DNA of 64,000 nt from Acidobacteriota bacterium (lineage in GTDB: Bacteria; Acidobacteriota; Holophagae; Holophagales; Holophagaceae): contig JAJYRN010000001.1 of the NCBI GenBank assembly GCA_021794095.1, positions 186,001-250,000 on the forward strand, in the 5' to 3' direction. Every line of letters begins with the position of its first letter. The first letter of the stretch is position 1. This document shows positions 17,730-26,710 of this stretch, piece after piece. The notes under the pieces were generated by a model, which saw only the letters and a list, made by a program, of their open reading frames with translations, made no database searches and was not told where the DNA came from. The position numbers were made by a program, and so were the translations under genes.

Positions 17730-18524
17730 ATGGACGCCACCCCCCTCCAAGCCTGGCGGGACACCCTGCAGGAGCTGGGGGTGCTGGGTCTGGTGCGGGA
17801 AGCCCAGCCCCAGGCGCCGCCTGCGGTCCAGCCACCGGCCCGGAAAGTCGAGGCGCGTCCTGCCCTTCCGCCCCCCAAGCCCGCAGGGGTCGCCTATGCG
17901 CCGCCGACGGATCCCCTGGGCTGCCCCCCCGACGCCGCGGTGGCCGGCGCGGCCGATCTGGCCGCCCTGGCGCAGGCCATCCAGGGCTGCCTCCGCTGCC
18001 CCCTGGGCCCCGGGCGGATGCGCTTCGTCTTCGGCGAGGGCCACCCCCGGGCCCGTCTCATGTTCGTGGGCGAAGGCCCCGGCCGGGACGAGGATCTCCA
18101 GGGCCGCCCGTTCGTCGGCAAGGCAGGCGAGCTGCTGGATCGCATGATCGAGGCGCTCGGCCTCCGCCGCGAGGACACCTACATCGCCAACGTCGTCAAG
18201 TGCCGCCCCCCCGACAACCGCACGCCCACCCCCGACGAGGCCCGTGCCTGCCTCGGCTACCTGCGCCGCCAGATCGAGCTGATCCAGCCCGCCGTGATCG
18301 TCACCCTGGGCGCCACGCCCCTGCGGGAACTGGTGGGCCTCACCGATGGCATCACCCGGATTCGCGGCCAATGGCGCCAGGTCAAGGTGGGCGACCGGGA
18401 CATCCCGGTGATGCCCACGTTCCATCCGGCCTATGTCCTGCGGCAGTACACCCAGGAGGTTCGCCGCGCCGTCTGGGAGGATCTGAAGGCCGCGAAAGCC
18501 TGGGTGGACAAGGCCAGCTCCTGA
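17730..18524 (+). CDS. Family 4 uracil-DNA glycosylase with [4Fe-4S] cluster
   Basis: A repair enzyme that removes uracil from DNA. The 264-residue protein has a proline-rich N-terminal extension of about 75 residues not seen in thermophile members. The cluster cysteines are C87, C90, C158 and C174. The active-site stretch is GEGPGRDEDLQGRPFVG at 114-130, and the second motif is HPAYVLR near the C-terminus. ATG 17730 starts MDATPLQAWRD; earlier in-frame codons would run into the sigma promoter region. It is transcribed divergently from the sigma gene and is followed 51 bases later by the LapB-like gene. Confidence 0.93.
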   Translation: MDATPLQAWRDTLQELGVLGLVREAQPQAPPAVQPPARKVEARPALPPPKPAGVAYAPPTDPLGCPPDAAVAGAADLAALAQAIQGCLRCPLGPGRMRFVFGEGHPRARLMFVGEGPGRDEDLQGRPFVGKAGELLDRMIEALGLRREDTYIANVVKCRPPDNRTPTPDEARACLGYLRRQIELIQPAVIVTLGATPLRELVGLTDGITRIRGQWRQVKVGDRDIPVMPTFHPAYVLRQYTQEVRRAVWEDLKAAKAWVDKASS

Positions 18525-18575
18525 GCGTCAACCCTCACCTGTGTCATGCTAGCCCCAGCTTCTGAGGGACCGCCC

Positions 18576-19943
18576 ATGCGTCTCGTCCATGTGTTCTTCT
18601 TCGTGCTCATGGCCTTCGTGCTGGCCGTGCTGGGGAACCTCTACCTCGCCAATCACGAACTGCTGGTCCGTGAAGTGATGGTGTTCGGGGAGAGCATCAA
18701 GCTCCAGAGCCTGATCCTCCTGACCTTCCTGCTGGGCTTCTTCTTGAACGTGCTCTACACCGGCATCATGGAGGGCGTGCGCCTCATCAAGGGCCTGAAC
18801 GCATCCGCTGATTCACGGCTGGTGAAGCGCATCTCGGAGCGGATGCAGGATGCCCGCGATCTCACGGCGCATGGTCTGTACCGCGAGGCCCGCGAGGTTC
18901 TGGAACGCGTCCTCGAACAGCGTCCAGAGCATGTGCCCGCCCAGCTGCTGCTCGGGGAGATCCTGCTGAAGACCGGGGACGCAGAGGGGGCCGTCAAACG
19001 CTACGAGGCCCTCTGCCTCCAGGAGCCCGAGCAGATCGAAGCCCGCTACCAGCTGGCCGAGGCCCTCATGGCCACCCGGCACGCGGAATCCGCCATCAGC
19101 ATCCTCACCAAGCTCGCTTCGGAACATCCCAAGCAGGCGCTCCGGGCCTGGCGCCGGCTGCGCGCCCTGCATACGGAGGCGCAGAACTGGGAGGAGGCAC
19201 TGGAAGCCCACAAGAAGCTCCAGGCCCAGTTCGCCATTGAGCTGACCCAGGGCGAGCGCAGCCAGGGGGCCGCCCTCGGCTACCAAGTGGGCATGGCACG
19301 TGTGGAAGCGGACCAGTTCAAGGAGGCCGCCCAGGCCTTCCAGCAGGTGCTCAAGGAGGATCCCGAATTCGTCCCCGCCTACCTCAGCCTGGGCCGCTGC
19401 ATGATTCTCCAGGATCAGGAGGCCCAGGGTCTGGAGATCTGGCTGGAAGGTTTCCGGAAAACCGGCGAGGGCACCTTCCTCCAGGAGATCGAGGACTACT
19501 TCATCCAACTGGGGCGCCCCGAAGATGGCCTCGCCCTTCTGCGCAAGGTGGCCGCCACCTCCAAGCACGCCACCACGGCCAAATTCTTCCTGGGCAAGAT
19601 GCTTTACCGTCTGGAAATCCTGGACGAGGCCCTGGATCTCTTCCAGGAAGTGCGGAGCCAAGTGGTCTACAGCCCCATCCTGTTCTTCTTCATGGCCAAG
19701 ATCCACAGCCGCCGCGGGCGTCTGGATGCGGCCCTGAACGAATACCGCCAGCTGCTCCGCAACCTTGGGGTGCTGAAGCTCCGCTTCGAGTGCTCCGTCT
19801 GTGGCCATCGCACCCAGGACTATGCCGACCGCTGCGACACCTGCGGCAGCTGGAACAGCAGCCACTTCCTGTTCAAGGAAAGCGACCTGCCCGAAGGCCC
19901 CGTCCGCGGCGCCGAGACTGGCAGTTGGCTGGCCATGATGTAG
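18576..19943 (+). CDS. LapA-LapB-like fusion: membrane TPR protein with rubredoxin-type tail
   Basis: LapB (YciM) controls LPS synthesis through FtsH-mediated turnover of LpxC in enterobacteria; LapA is its small two-helix partner. This 455-residue protein has two N-terminal membrane helices (about 3-25 and 47-70) shaped like LapA. At least six TPR repeats follow from about residue 90, then a rubredoxin-like metal site (C406, C409, C420, C423). E. coli LapB has only one helix, so this reads as LapA fused to LapB. TGAGGGA precedes the ATG. A strong terminator follows. Confidence 0.85.
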   Translation: MRLVHVFFFVLMAFVLAVLGNLYLANHELLVREVMVFGESIKLQSLILLTFLLGFFLNVLYTGIMEGVRLIKGLNASADSRLVKRISERMQDARDLTAHGLYREAREVLERVLEQRPEHVPAQLLLGEILLKTGDAEGAVKRYEALCLQEPEQIEARYQLAEALMATRHAESAISILTKLASEHPKQALRAWRRLRALHTEAQNWEEALEAHKKLQAQFAIELTQGERSQGAALGYQVGMARVEADQFKEAAQAFQQVLKEDPEFVPAYLSLGRCMILQDQEAQGLEIWLEGFRKTGEGTFLQEIEDYFIQLGRPEDGLALLRKVAATSKHATTAKFFLGKMLYRLEILDEALDLFQEVRSQVVYSPILFFFMAKIHSRRGRLDAALNEYRQLLRNLGVLKLRFECSVCGHRTQDYADRCDTCGSWNSSHFLFKESDLPEGPVRGAETGSWLAMM

Positions 19944-19965
19944 CCCTCCTTCGGCACAGCGACAT

Positions 19966-19994
19966 CAAAAAGGGCGCCGATGGCGCCCTTTTTG
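19966..19994. terminator. Bidirectional Rho-independent terminator
   Basis: A perfect 12-bp stem, 19967-19978 with 19982-19993, carries an A run on one side and a T run on the other around a three-base loop. It sits between the convergent LapB-like gene and the gene at 20019-20504 and would stop transcription from both sides. Confidence 0.94.
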
Positions 19995-20018
19995 AGGGTA
20001 CGAGTCGAGCGGATGGGG

Positions 20019-20504
20019 CTAGGCGATCGCCTGTCGAAGGTCGGACAGGAGGCGCTGCAGATCCCCCTCGGACAGCTGGAGGGGCACCTGCTGCTTGACC
20101 TCCTCCTTGCGGTAGAAGGCGATGCGCTTCACCACGATCTTGTTCTTGCCAAGGCTGATCTCGTTGAACTGGATCTGCGTGTCGTCCTTGTAGGGCGGCA
20201 GGCTGCGCAACTGGATGTACATCCCCCGCCGGTCGTGGTCCACGATCTCCAGGCGCTCCTTCAGGTAGTTGACCTGCTCGGACAGCTTCTCGGCCTTGGT
20301 CTTCAGCTTGGCGAAACTCAATTTTTTCATGCCATGAACTTCCAGCACCACCTGGCCCAATTGGACCCCCCCGCCGCTGCGCCGGAGAAAGCCCTCCAGG
20401 GTGCCATCCAGTTCCGTTTCCGACTGGGAGAAGGCCTCGAACCCCTGGAATTCGCCCGGCATGACGGAATCATCGTAGCGCTTGGCCTTGCGGGACGACT
20501 TCAT
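20019..20504 (-). CDS. Conserved-looking cytoplasmic protein, unknown function
   Basis: A 161-residue soluble protein without signal peptide or membrane helix. After a charged N-terminus, residues 60-95 form a helix with coiled-coil character (LKTKAEKLSEQVNYLKERLE). A beta-like stretch with YIQLRSLPPYKDDTQIQFN follows, and the C-terminus is helical. I recognise no family. GAGGTGG precedes the ATG at 20504, and codon use matches its neighbours, so it is a real gene. The gap upstream (20505-20662) shows no other feature. Confidence 0.72.
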   Translation of the reverse strand: MKSSRKAKRYDDSVMPGEFQGFEAFSQSETELDGTLEGFLRRSGGGVQLGQVVLEVHGMKKLSFAKLKTKAEKLSEQVNYLKERLEIVDHDRRGMYIQLRSLPPYKDDTQIQFNEISLGKNKIVVKRIAFYRKEEVKQQVPLQLSEGDLQRLLSDLRQAIA

Positions 20505-20662
20505 GGGCCACCTCGGAGTTCATCTTCCTCCAGCGAGAGGCGTGCCAGGAATTTTCTACCGACCATTGGGCGAGACATGCCGTGGAATCAGGCTACTTGC
20601 TCTCCAGAACTGCCTAGCCGATCCTGCCGGGACGTCCAGAAGTATGTCCAAATCGGGTCACT

Positions 20663-21661
20663 TTATACATTTTGTGTCCCGTTTTGGACAGGCGTTGCCA
20701 CGGGCCAGCGTTCCAGATAGATCATCCGCTCCAGGGCCCGGTTGAAGGGGCTCCAGGCGCCTCCCGCCCTCTGGCGGATGGAGCGGAACATCACTTCCAG
20801 CTTGCCATCCAGATCGTCGAGGTAATGGACCAGGAGGGCCTCTGGCGTCTTGGGAAGCACGGGCGACCCGTACTCCAGGCGCCCATGGTGGCTGAGGACG
20901 ATGTGCAGGATCTGCAGCCGCAACGTCTCCGGGAAACCGGGGATGCGGGCGATTTCGCGCTGGATCCACTCCGCCTCGAGGGAGATGTGGCCCAGCAGAT
21001 TGCCCGCATCGGTGTAGCCGAAACTGCGTTGGTAGCTGAGCTCCGCGGTCTTGCCCACATCGTGGAGCAGGACCCCGGCCACCACCAGATCCCGGTTCAG
21101 GCCGGGATAGTGGTCGCAGGCCCGGCTGGCCATGCCCAGCACCGACAGCGAATGCTCCAGCAGCCCCCCCAGGTAGACGTGGTGCATGGACTTGGCCGCC
21201 GGAGCCCGGGAGAAGGCGTCGCGCAACCCCTCATCCTGCTGGAACAGGGCCACCAGCAGCGGCCGGATCCACGGGTCCGCCACCGCGGCGATGGCCCGAT
21301 CGAGTTCGGCCAGCATGTCCGGAACCGGGCGGGCGCTCACGGGGAAGAAGCGGGCAAGATCCTCCACTTGGCCATCGGGCACGAAGCGGACCTTGTCCAG
21401 CTTGAGCTGGAGGCGGCCGTTGTAGGTGGTCAAGGTGCCCTTCACCCACAGGAAGGCATCCGACTGGATGGCCTCCAGATCCCCCTCCACGGCGCGGATA
21501 TCCCAGAGGAAGGCCTTCAGGTCGCCTGAGGCATCCGCCAGTTTCAGCTCCAGGTATTCACTGCCCCGGCTGCTGGTCTTGTAGGCCGCTTCCTGCGCCA
21601 GGAGAATGCCCGCGAAGGCATCGCCTTCCTTGAGCTGGCTGAGTTGGATGGGATCGGGCAT
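20663..21661 (-). CDS. YhaM-like 3'-5' exoribonuclease (OB-fold plus HD domain)
   Basis: A 332-residue nuclease-like protein. The first 100 residues form an OB-fold of the tRNA-anticodon type (LELKLADASGDLKAFLWD). An HD domain spans about 155-310, with HHVYLGGLLEHSLSV, HDVGKTAEL and LSHHGRLEYGSP supplying the metal ligands. This order is that of YhaM, which trims RNA and single-stranded DNA from the 3' end. GGAG lies five bases before the ATG. It is the last gene of a minus-strand run beginning with the BI-1 gene. Confidence 0.88.
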   Translation of the reverse strand: MPDPIQLSQLKEGDAFAGILLAQEAAYKTSSRGSEYLELKLADASGDLKAFLWDIRAVEGDLEAIQSDAFLWVKGTLTTYNGRLQLKLDKVRFVPDGQVEDLARFFPVSARPVPDMLAELDRAIAAVADPWIRPLLVALFQQDEGLRDAFSRAPAAKSMHHVYLGGLLEHSLSVLGMASRACDHYPGLNRDLVVAGVLLHDVGKTAELSYQRSFGYTDAGNLLGHISLEAEWIQREIARIPGFPETLRLQILHIVLSHHGRLEYGSPVLPKTPEALLVHYLDDLDGKLEVMFRSIRQRAGGAWSPFNRALERMIYLERWPVATPVQNGTQNV

Positions 21662-21729
21662 GGGAACTCCGCGTCGGCCTCCAGCCTGCTTCGCCGGATG
21701 CGACAGTGGGTGTCAAGGATCAGCGGCTG

Positions 21730-22053
21730 TCAATGGCTGCGGGGCGGCTTGGGCGGGGGACTGAAGGGATCTTCATCGCCATAGGCCAATTCCACAGGAA
21801 GCCGGCGGTCCTCCAGCACCTCGAACAGGGCCCACTGGTCTGCCTTCCGCACGTTGCCTTCCGGCAGTCCCAGCACCCGGACCTTCAATACCCGGTTGTA
21901 GAGGGGAAATTCGAGCTCGTCCTGGACTTTCACCTCGTGGCTCGCCCGCCGGGGCGTGCCATTCACGCGCACCATGCCTTCGTCACAGAGCTGGTTGGCC
22001 AGTTCCCGGCGCTTGATGAGCAGGCTCTTCTTGAGGTAGGCGTCCAGTCGCAT
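21730..22053 (-). CDS. S4-domain RNA-binding protein, RqcP/Hsp15 type
   Basis: A 107-residue protein with an N-terminal S4 fold: MRLDAYLKKSLLIKRRELA, then GMVRVNGTPRRASHEVKVQD. The tail is acidic and proline-rich. RqcP and Hsp15 bind stalled 50S subunits carrying peptidyl-tRNA. A GAAGGG site lies six to seven bases before ATG 22053, while the ATG two codons earlier touches that site, so the shorter form is preferred. It starts three bases after the stop of the chaperone gene and is probably translationally coupled to it. Confidence 0.85.
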   Translation of the reverse strand: MRLDAYLKKSLLIKRRELANQLCDEGMVRVNGTPRRASHEVKVQDELEFPLYNRVLKVRVLGLPEGNVRKADQWALFEVLEDRRLPVELAYGDEDPFSPPPKPPRSH

Positions 22054-22055
22054 GG

Positions 22056-23036
22056 TCATCCCTTCAGGATTTGATCCTTGGGCACCATGTAGCGGATGTT
22101 GGCGCGCGTCCGGAGATCCGCCAGATACTGCTCGATGGCGTTCTGCGCCTTGGGTTCCTGGACCTTCTTGAGGATCTGGTCCTTCACCTCGGCGAAATCC
22201 TTCACCGGGGCATCCTCCATCGCGATGAGCTGGATCAGGTAGATGTCCTTGTCGGTTTCGATCGGCGCGGACACCTCGCCCGGCTTCAGTTTCAGCGCGG
22301 CATCTTCGATGCTGGGGCGGAGCAGGCCCTTGTTGAGCCAGCCCAGATCGCCGCCGGTATCCCGGCTCGGGCTGGTGGAGTAGGCCTTCACCTCGTCCTC
22401 GAAGGACTTCCCGGCTTTGAGGGCAGCCTGAATTTCAGTCACCTTCGCCCGGGCCGCGGCCAGATCCGCATCCGTGGCGCCCTTGGCCAGCACCAGTTCC
22501 CGGATCCTGAAGCGGGTGGGAAGGCGGTACTCGTCCTTGTGATCCTCGTAATAGGCGCGAAGCTCGTTGTCCTCCACGGCCACCTTGGAATAGACCTCTC
22601 GCTGCAGCACGAACTGCTGGGTGGCCTGCTCCTTCTGCCGGCGGGCGAACTCATTCAGTCCGATGCCCAGGCTGGCGCGCAGGGCGCGCTCCAGGTCCGC
22701 ATCGGACGCGAATTTGTTCTCTTTCTTGATGGCCTCGATATTGGCCCGAACATAGGCATCGGTGATCGGCGAGCCCAGCTCCTGGGCCTTGTCATCCAGC
22801 AGGTAGGCGTCAATCATCCCCTGGAGGGTCTTCTCCCGGGCGTCCTTGAGCTTGGCATCCAGCTCCTTGCCGGAGAACTTCCGATAGAGGGCCGCGTTCT
22901 GCTGCTCCACCGCCTGGTCGAAGGTGTGCTTGGTGATGATGTGATTGTTGACGACCACGAGGATCTCGTCCATCACCTGGGGCGGAGCCGCCGCCAGGAG
23001 AACCGGCAGGCAGAACAGGAGGGCCATCCGCCTCAA
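22056..23036 (-). CDS. SurA-like periplasmic chaperone with parvulin domain
   Basis: A 326-residue exported folding factor. The signal peptide is MRRMALLFCLPVLLAAAPPQ. A SurA-type N-terminal helical region follows, with MDEILVVVNNHIITKHTFD. One parvulin prolyl-isomerase domain spans about residues 175-275, with FRIRELVLAKGATDADL and GGDLGWLNKGLLRPSIED. The start appears to be a TTG that shares bases with the TGA of the preceding gene (TTGA), downstream of a G-rich ribosome site. An ATG three codons later is the alternative. With its neighbour it forms a two-parvulin unit for outer-membrane protein folding. Confidence 0.9.
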   Translation of the reverse strand: MRRMALLFCLPVLLAAAPPQVMDEILVVVNNHIITKHTFDQAVEQQNAALYRKFSGKELDAKLKDAREKTLQGMIDAYLLDDKAQELGSPITDAYVRANIEAIKKENKFASDADLERALRASLGIGLNEFARRQKEQATQQFVLQREVYSKVAVEDNELRAYYEDHKDEYRLPTRFRIRELVLAKGATDADLAAARAKVTEIQAALKAGKSFEDEVKAYSTSPSRDTGGDLGWLNKGLLRPSIEDAALKLKPGEVSAPIETDKDIYLIQLIAMEDAPVKDFAEVKDQILKKVQEPKAQNAIEQYLADLRTRANIRYMVPKDQILKG

Positions 23037-24058
23037 TGGGCACCCCCCTTGGCCGGGGCCTTGGGAGCGGCCGGCTTAGCCGTCACGGCGGGGGCATGGT
23101 GGGCCTTGGGGGCATCGGAAGGCGCAGGGGTGGTGAGTTCGAAGGGAATCTCCTTCTTCAGGGTCGCCATGAGCCGGTCCCAGACCTGGGTCTGCTTCGC
23201 GCGCATGGCCAGCTGCTGCGCCTGGGCCTTGGCTTCCTTGAAGGGGATGATCCGGGCGGGCTTCCGGCCTTCGACCTTGATGAGGTGGTAGCCGTACTGG
23301 CTCTTCACCGGAGCCCCCACCTTGCCGATGGGCTGGGTCTCCGCGGCCTTGGCGAAGGCGGGATCCCAGTTGGAGGGATCCACATCCGCGTAGAGGCCGC
23401 CATTGTTCTTGCTGCCGGGATCATCGCTGTACTTCTTGGCGAGTTCGTCGAACTTGGCGCCCTTCCTGAGGTCGGCCTGGAGCATGGCGATGCGTTTCTT
23501 GGCCTGGGCGTCCGTCAGCCCGGTCTTTTCCTTGGGATCACGCTTCACGGCCACCAGGATGTGCCGCACGCTGACCAGGTTCGGCTGCTTGAATTCATCC
23601 TGGTGGGTGTCGTAGTAGGCCTTCACATCAGCGTCCGAGAGCTTGAGCTGGCTCTTGAGGGCATCGCCTTCCTTGGTCAGGTACTCCCGGGCCAGCAGGT
23701 CGTCCTTGGTGCGGGCCAGGGTCCGCTGGTACTCCGGGGTCTTGTCCAGGCCCATGGATTTCGCCTTCACGGCCAGGAGCTTGCTCTCGGCCATGCGCTT
23801 GATGAACTCCTCCTTGCCACCCTGGAGCATGAGGAGCTGCATCCGCTCCTGCTGGGGCAGCATGCTGAAGGCCGCCGCGAAATCCGCCTCGGTGATGGGC
23901 TCGCCCCCCACCCGGGCAAGCACCTTGTCCCCCGGGTTCGGCGCAGGCTTGGCCGGAGCCGTGGCCTGGGGCGCCGGCGGGGCCGGCTGCGTGGGTTTAG
24001 CGGGTGTCTGGGCCATCAGGCCCAGGGCTGTGAGGGAGAGCAGGGAGGCGCGGAACAT
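23033..24058 (-). CDS. Periplasmic parvulin-type peptidyl-prolyl isomerase
   Basis: A 341-residue exported protein. The signal peptide is MFRASLLSLTALGLMAQ. An Ala/Pro/Lys-rich linker extends to about residue 45, followed by a SurA-like helical region. A parvulin domain lies at about 165-265, with VSVRHILVAVKRDPKEKTGLT broken by a lysine-rich loop and YGYHLIKVEGRKP at its end. A second Ala/Pro-rich tail may contact peptidoglycan or remain disordered. AAGGA precedes ATG 24058; the frame extending to 24115 lacks a site. Its last codons overlap the start of the SurA-like gene. Confidence 0.9.
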   Translation of the reverse strand: MFRASLLSLTALGLMAQTPAKPTQPAPPAPQATAPAKPAPNPGDKVLARVGGEPITEADFAAAFSMLPQQERMQLLMLQGGKEEFIKRMAESKLLAVKAKSMGLDKTPEYQRTLARTKDDLLAREYLTKEGDALKSQLKLSDADVKAYYDTHQDEFKQPNLVSVRHILVAVKRDPKEKTGLTDAQAKKRIAMLQADLRKGAKFDELAKKYSDDPGSKNNGGLYADVDPSNWDPAFAKAAETQPIGKVGAPVKSQYGYHLIKVEGRKPARIIPFKEAKAQAQQLAMRAKQTQVWDRLMATLKKEIPFELTTPAPSDAPKAHHAPAVTAKPAAPKAPAKGGAH

Positions 24059-24095
24059 GGGGGTCCTTGTGCGGAGGGGCGTCGTCACGGGGCGC

Positions 24096-24779
24096 CTAGC
24101 GGCGGCGCCCGCCACTGAGCAGGGTCATGAGGGCGAGAAGGATGTTGTAGAGGCTCACGAAGAGCGCAAGGGCAAACCCGGCTGGATCGCTGAAATCCTG
24201 GGTGCGGAGCATGGCGGAGGTATCCCACAGCAGCTTCGCGGAGCAGGCGATCACCGCCACACCGGAGATCACGAGGCCGAACGTGTCGAGATGGAAGATG
24301 GCCGCGGCCAGGCCCCCGAAGAACATGACGGCGATACCGACGATGACGAAGTTCCGGAGGAAGCTGAAATCCTTCTTGCTCACCACTGCCGTGCCGGTGA
24401 GGGTGAGGAACACCACGCCCGTCAGGCCGAAGGCCGTGAGGACAGGCTGGAAACCAGCACCCTGGGCCACCATCAGCGCCACGATGCCGGCAAAGATCCC
24501 CGACACATAGGTGAAGAGCGCGAAGGCCACCCGGTTGAGGGGCTGGCGGCGGCGGACCCTCGAGGCGAAGAGCAGGGTGCCGAACTGGACGCCAAACAGG
24601 GCCCAGCCGAAGAAACTGCCAACCACGGGCACCAGGGCCCGGGCCACCGCCGGGGCACTGAGGGCCCCGAGGGCGGCGATGGCGAAGCCTCCCATCAGCC
24701 AGAGATAGACACTGCGAATGAAACCGGCCCGGTCCCGCGCGCCTGCGGAAACACCTTGCCACGGCTGCTGATACTCCAT
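24096..24779 (-). CDS. Bax inhibitor-1/YccA family membrane protein
   Basis: A 227-residue protein with seven hydrophobic segments and the family's C-terminal acidic pore region (LLWDTSAMLRTQDFSDPAGFALALFVSLYN, here in two parts either side of the loop). BI-1 proteins act as pH-sensitive calcium leaks; YccA modulates FtsH. AGGAG lies seven bases before the ATG. It is the first gene of the chaperone run and is divergent from bioF. Confidence 0.93.
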   Translation of the reverse strand: MEYQQPWQGVSAGARDRAGFIRSVYLWLMGGFAIAALGALSAPAVARALVPVVGSFFGWALFGVQFGTLLFASRVRRRQPLNRVAFALFTYVSGIFAGIVALMVAQGAGFQPVLTAFGLTGVVFLTLTGTAVVSKKDFSFLRNFVIVGIAVMFFGGLAAAIFHLDTFGLVISGVAVIACSAKLLWDTSAMLRTQDFSDPAGFALALFVSLYNILLALMTLLSGGRRR

Positions 24780-24884
24780 GCCACGCTCCTGGAAGGGCCC
24801 AACCAGGACCCGTGATAGATCCTAGCATTGCCCCTTCCCGTACCCTGTCTCCAGCGGCCCCGAAGTTCCGCCCCCCGAGATCCC

Positions 24885-26042
24885 ATGGCCTCCGATTCCC
24901 CCATTCCCGCCCCCTGGCTCGACCGCCTTCAGAAAGCCTCGGCCCTCCGGCACGACCTGGGCCGGGAAAGAGCCATCGCCCCCCCCGCGGGCCTGGACTT
25001 CTGCTCCAACGACTACCTGGGGCTCCGCCGGGATCCGCGCCTGGCCGAGGCCGCCGCCGAGGCGGCCCGGACCTTCGGTACCGGCACCGGCGCGGCCCGG
25101 CTGCTGCGGGGCACCACCCCCCTCCACGACGGCCTGGAAGCCGCCCTGGCGGCCTGGAAGGGGGCGGAGGCCTGCCTCCTTTTCAATACCGGCTTCCAGG
25201 CCAACAGCACGCTGATTCCCGCCCTCCTGGAGCCCGGCGATGCGGTCTTCTCGGATGCCCTGAACCACGCCTCCCTGGTGGACGGCTGCCGCCTGGCCAA
25301 GGCCGGCGGCGCCGAGGTCCACATCTACCGCCACCTGGACCTGGCGGATCTGGACCACCGCCTCGCGGCCTGGCGCCCCACGGCGGCGCCCGGGGCCCTG
25401 GCCCTGGCTGCCACCGATTCGGTCTTCAGCATGGATGGCGATGCCGCCGATCTGCCGGGGTTGCTGGAGCTCTGTGCGCGCCACCGGGCCCTGCTCCTCG
25501 TGGATGAGGCCCACGCTACCGGCCTCCTGGGGCCCACCGGCGCGGGCCTGGCGGAGCACCAGGGCGTCCACGGGCGGATTCCCCTGGTGATGGGCACCCT
25601 GGGCAAAGCCCTGGGCAGCTTCGGCGCCTTCGTCTGCGCGCCGGCCAGCCTCCGGGAGCATCTGGTAAACACCGTCCGGGGCTTCATCTTCTCCACGGCC
25701 CTGCCCCCGCCCGTGGTCGGCGCGGCCCTGACCGGCGTCCACCTCGCCCAGACGGAACCCTGGCGCCGGGAGCGGGCCCTGGGCCATGCCCACCGGCTGC
25801 GCGGCGCCCTCGGGCGCCCGGATGCGCCCTCGGCCATCATCCCCGTGCCCATCGGCTCCGACATCGAGGCCATGCGGACCGCCGGACGCCTCCAGGCCCT
25901 CGGCTTCGATGTGCGCGCCGTGCGGCCCCCCACGGTGCCAGAGGGTTCGGCCCGCCTGAGGATCACCACCGGGGCCCACCTGGACGAGATCCAGGTCGCA
26001 GCCTTGGCCACAGCCCTGCGGGACACCCTCGACCACCCTTGA
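24885..26042 (+). CDS. bioF: 8-amino-7-oxononanoate synthase
   Basis: A PLP enzyme that joins pimeloyl thioester and alanine in biotin synthesis. The 385-residue length is typical. Motifs are FCSNDYLGLRRDP near the N-terminus, FNTGFQANST, DSVFSMDGD, the PLP-ring aspartate in LVDEAHATGLLG, and the Schiff-base lysine in GTLGKALGSFG. The start MASDSPIPAPWLDRL is at 24885 with a weak ribosome site. Other bio genes lie at 31123 and 35887 on the same strand but are not contiguous. Confidence 0.95.
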   Translation: MASDSPIPAPWLDRLQKASALRHDLGRERAIAPPAGLDFCSNDYLGLRRDPRLAEAAAEAARTFGTGTGAARLLRGTTPLHDGLEAALAAWKGAEACLLFNTGFQANSTLIPALLEPGDAVFSDALNHASLVDGCRLAKAGGAEVHIYRHLDLADLDHRLAAWRPTAAPGALALAATDSVFSMDGDAADLPGLLELCARHRALLLVDEAHATGLLGPTGAGLAEHQGVHGRIPLVMGTLGKALGSFGAFVCAPASLREHLVNTVRGFIFSTALPPPVVGAALTGVHLAQTEPWRRERALGHAHRLRGALGRPDAPSAIIPVPIGSDIEAMRTAGRLQALGFDVRAVRPPTVPEGSARLRITTGAHLDEIQVAALATALRDTLDHP

Positions 26043-26112
26043 GCCCCACGAAGGCGTGACATCCGCCCCCTGGACCCGTGTGAGAATCATCAGCCCCCTG
26101 GAAGGAGTCCCC

Positions 26113-26709
26113 ATGGACCGGAACATCGCGCTCGCCCTGGCCGGAGGATTCGTGGTCGGCGCCGCCATCGGCTACTTCGTCGGCGTGAGCACCACCCCGG
26201 ACGCGGCCTCCATGGTCATCGCCGCGGGGGTGCCCCAAACCCAGCCGCCGATGGGCACGACCCTCGGCGCGCCGCCCAGCGTGGTCCAGCAGCAGGCCAT
26301 CGCGAACCTGGAACGCACCACCCTCCAGGATCCCAAGAACCGCGAAGCCTGGGTGAGCCTCGGCAACGCCTACTTCGATTCCCAACAGCCCCAGAAGTCC
26401 GTGGAGGCCTACGCCAAGGCCCTGGCGCTCAACGGCGATGATCCCGATGTCCTGACGGACCAGGGCGTGATGTTCCGGGAACTCCACCAGCCCGCCAAGG
26501 CCCTGGCCAACTTCGAGAAGGCCCAGAAGCTCAACCCCCAGCACCTTCCCAGCCTGTTCAACATCGGCATCGTCTACGCCAGCGACCTGAACAAGCCCGC
26601 GGAAGCCGAGGCCGCCTGGAACAAGGTCATCGCCATGGCCCCGAGCAGCCAGCAGGCGACCCAGGCACGCAAGCTGCTGGCCGAACTGAAGGCGCCGGCC
26701 GCCCAGTAG
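26113..26709 (+). CDS. Membrane-anchored TPR protein
   Basis: A 198-residue protein with one N-terminal membrane helix (about 4-26, glycine-rich). A linker of about 30 residues is followed by three to four TPR repeats, for example NREAWVSLGNAYFDSQQPQ and LPSLFNIGIVYASDLNKP. It resembles the TPR part of NrfG/CcmH-type assembly factors but lacks their other domains. GGAAGGAG lies six bases before the ATG, so translation should be strong. It follows bioF by 70 bases. Partner unknown. Confidence 0.85.
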   Translation: MDRNIALALAGGFVVGAAIGYFVGVSTTPDAASMVIAAGVPQTQPPMGTTLGAPPSVVQQQAIANLERTTLQDPKNREAWVSLGNAYFDSQQPQKSVEAYAKALALNGDDPDVLTDQGVMFRELHQPAKALANFEKAQKLNPQHLPSLFNIGIVYASDLNKPAEAEAAWNKVIAMAPSSQQATQARKLLAELKAPAAQ

Positions 26710-26710
26710 G

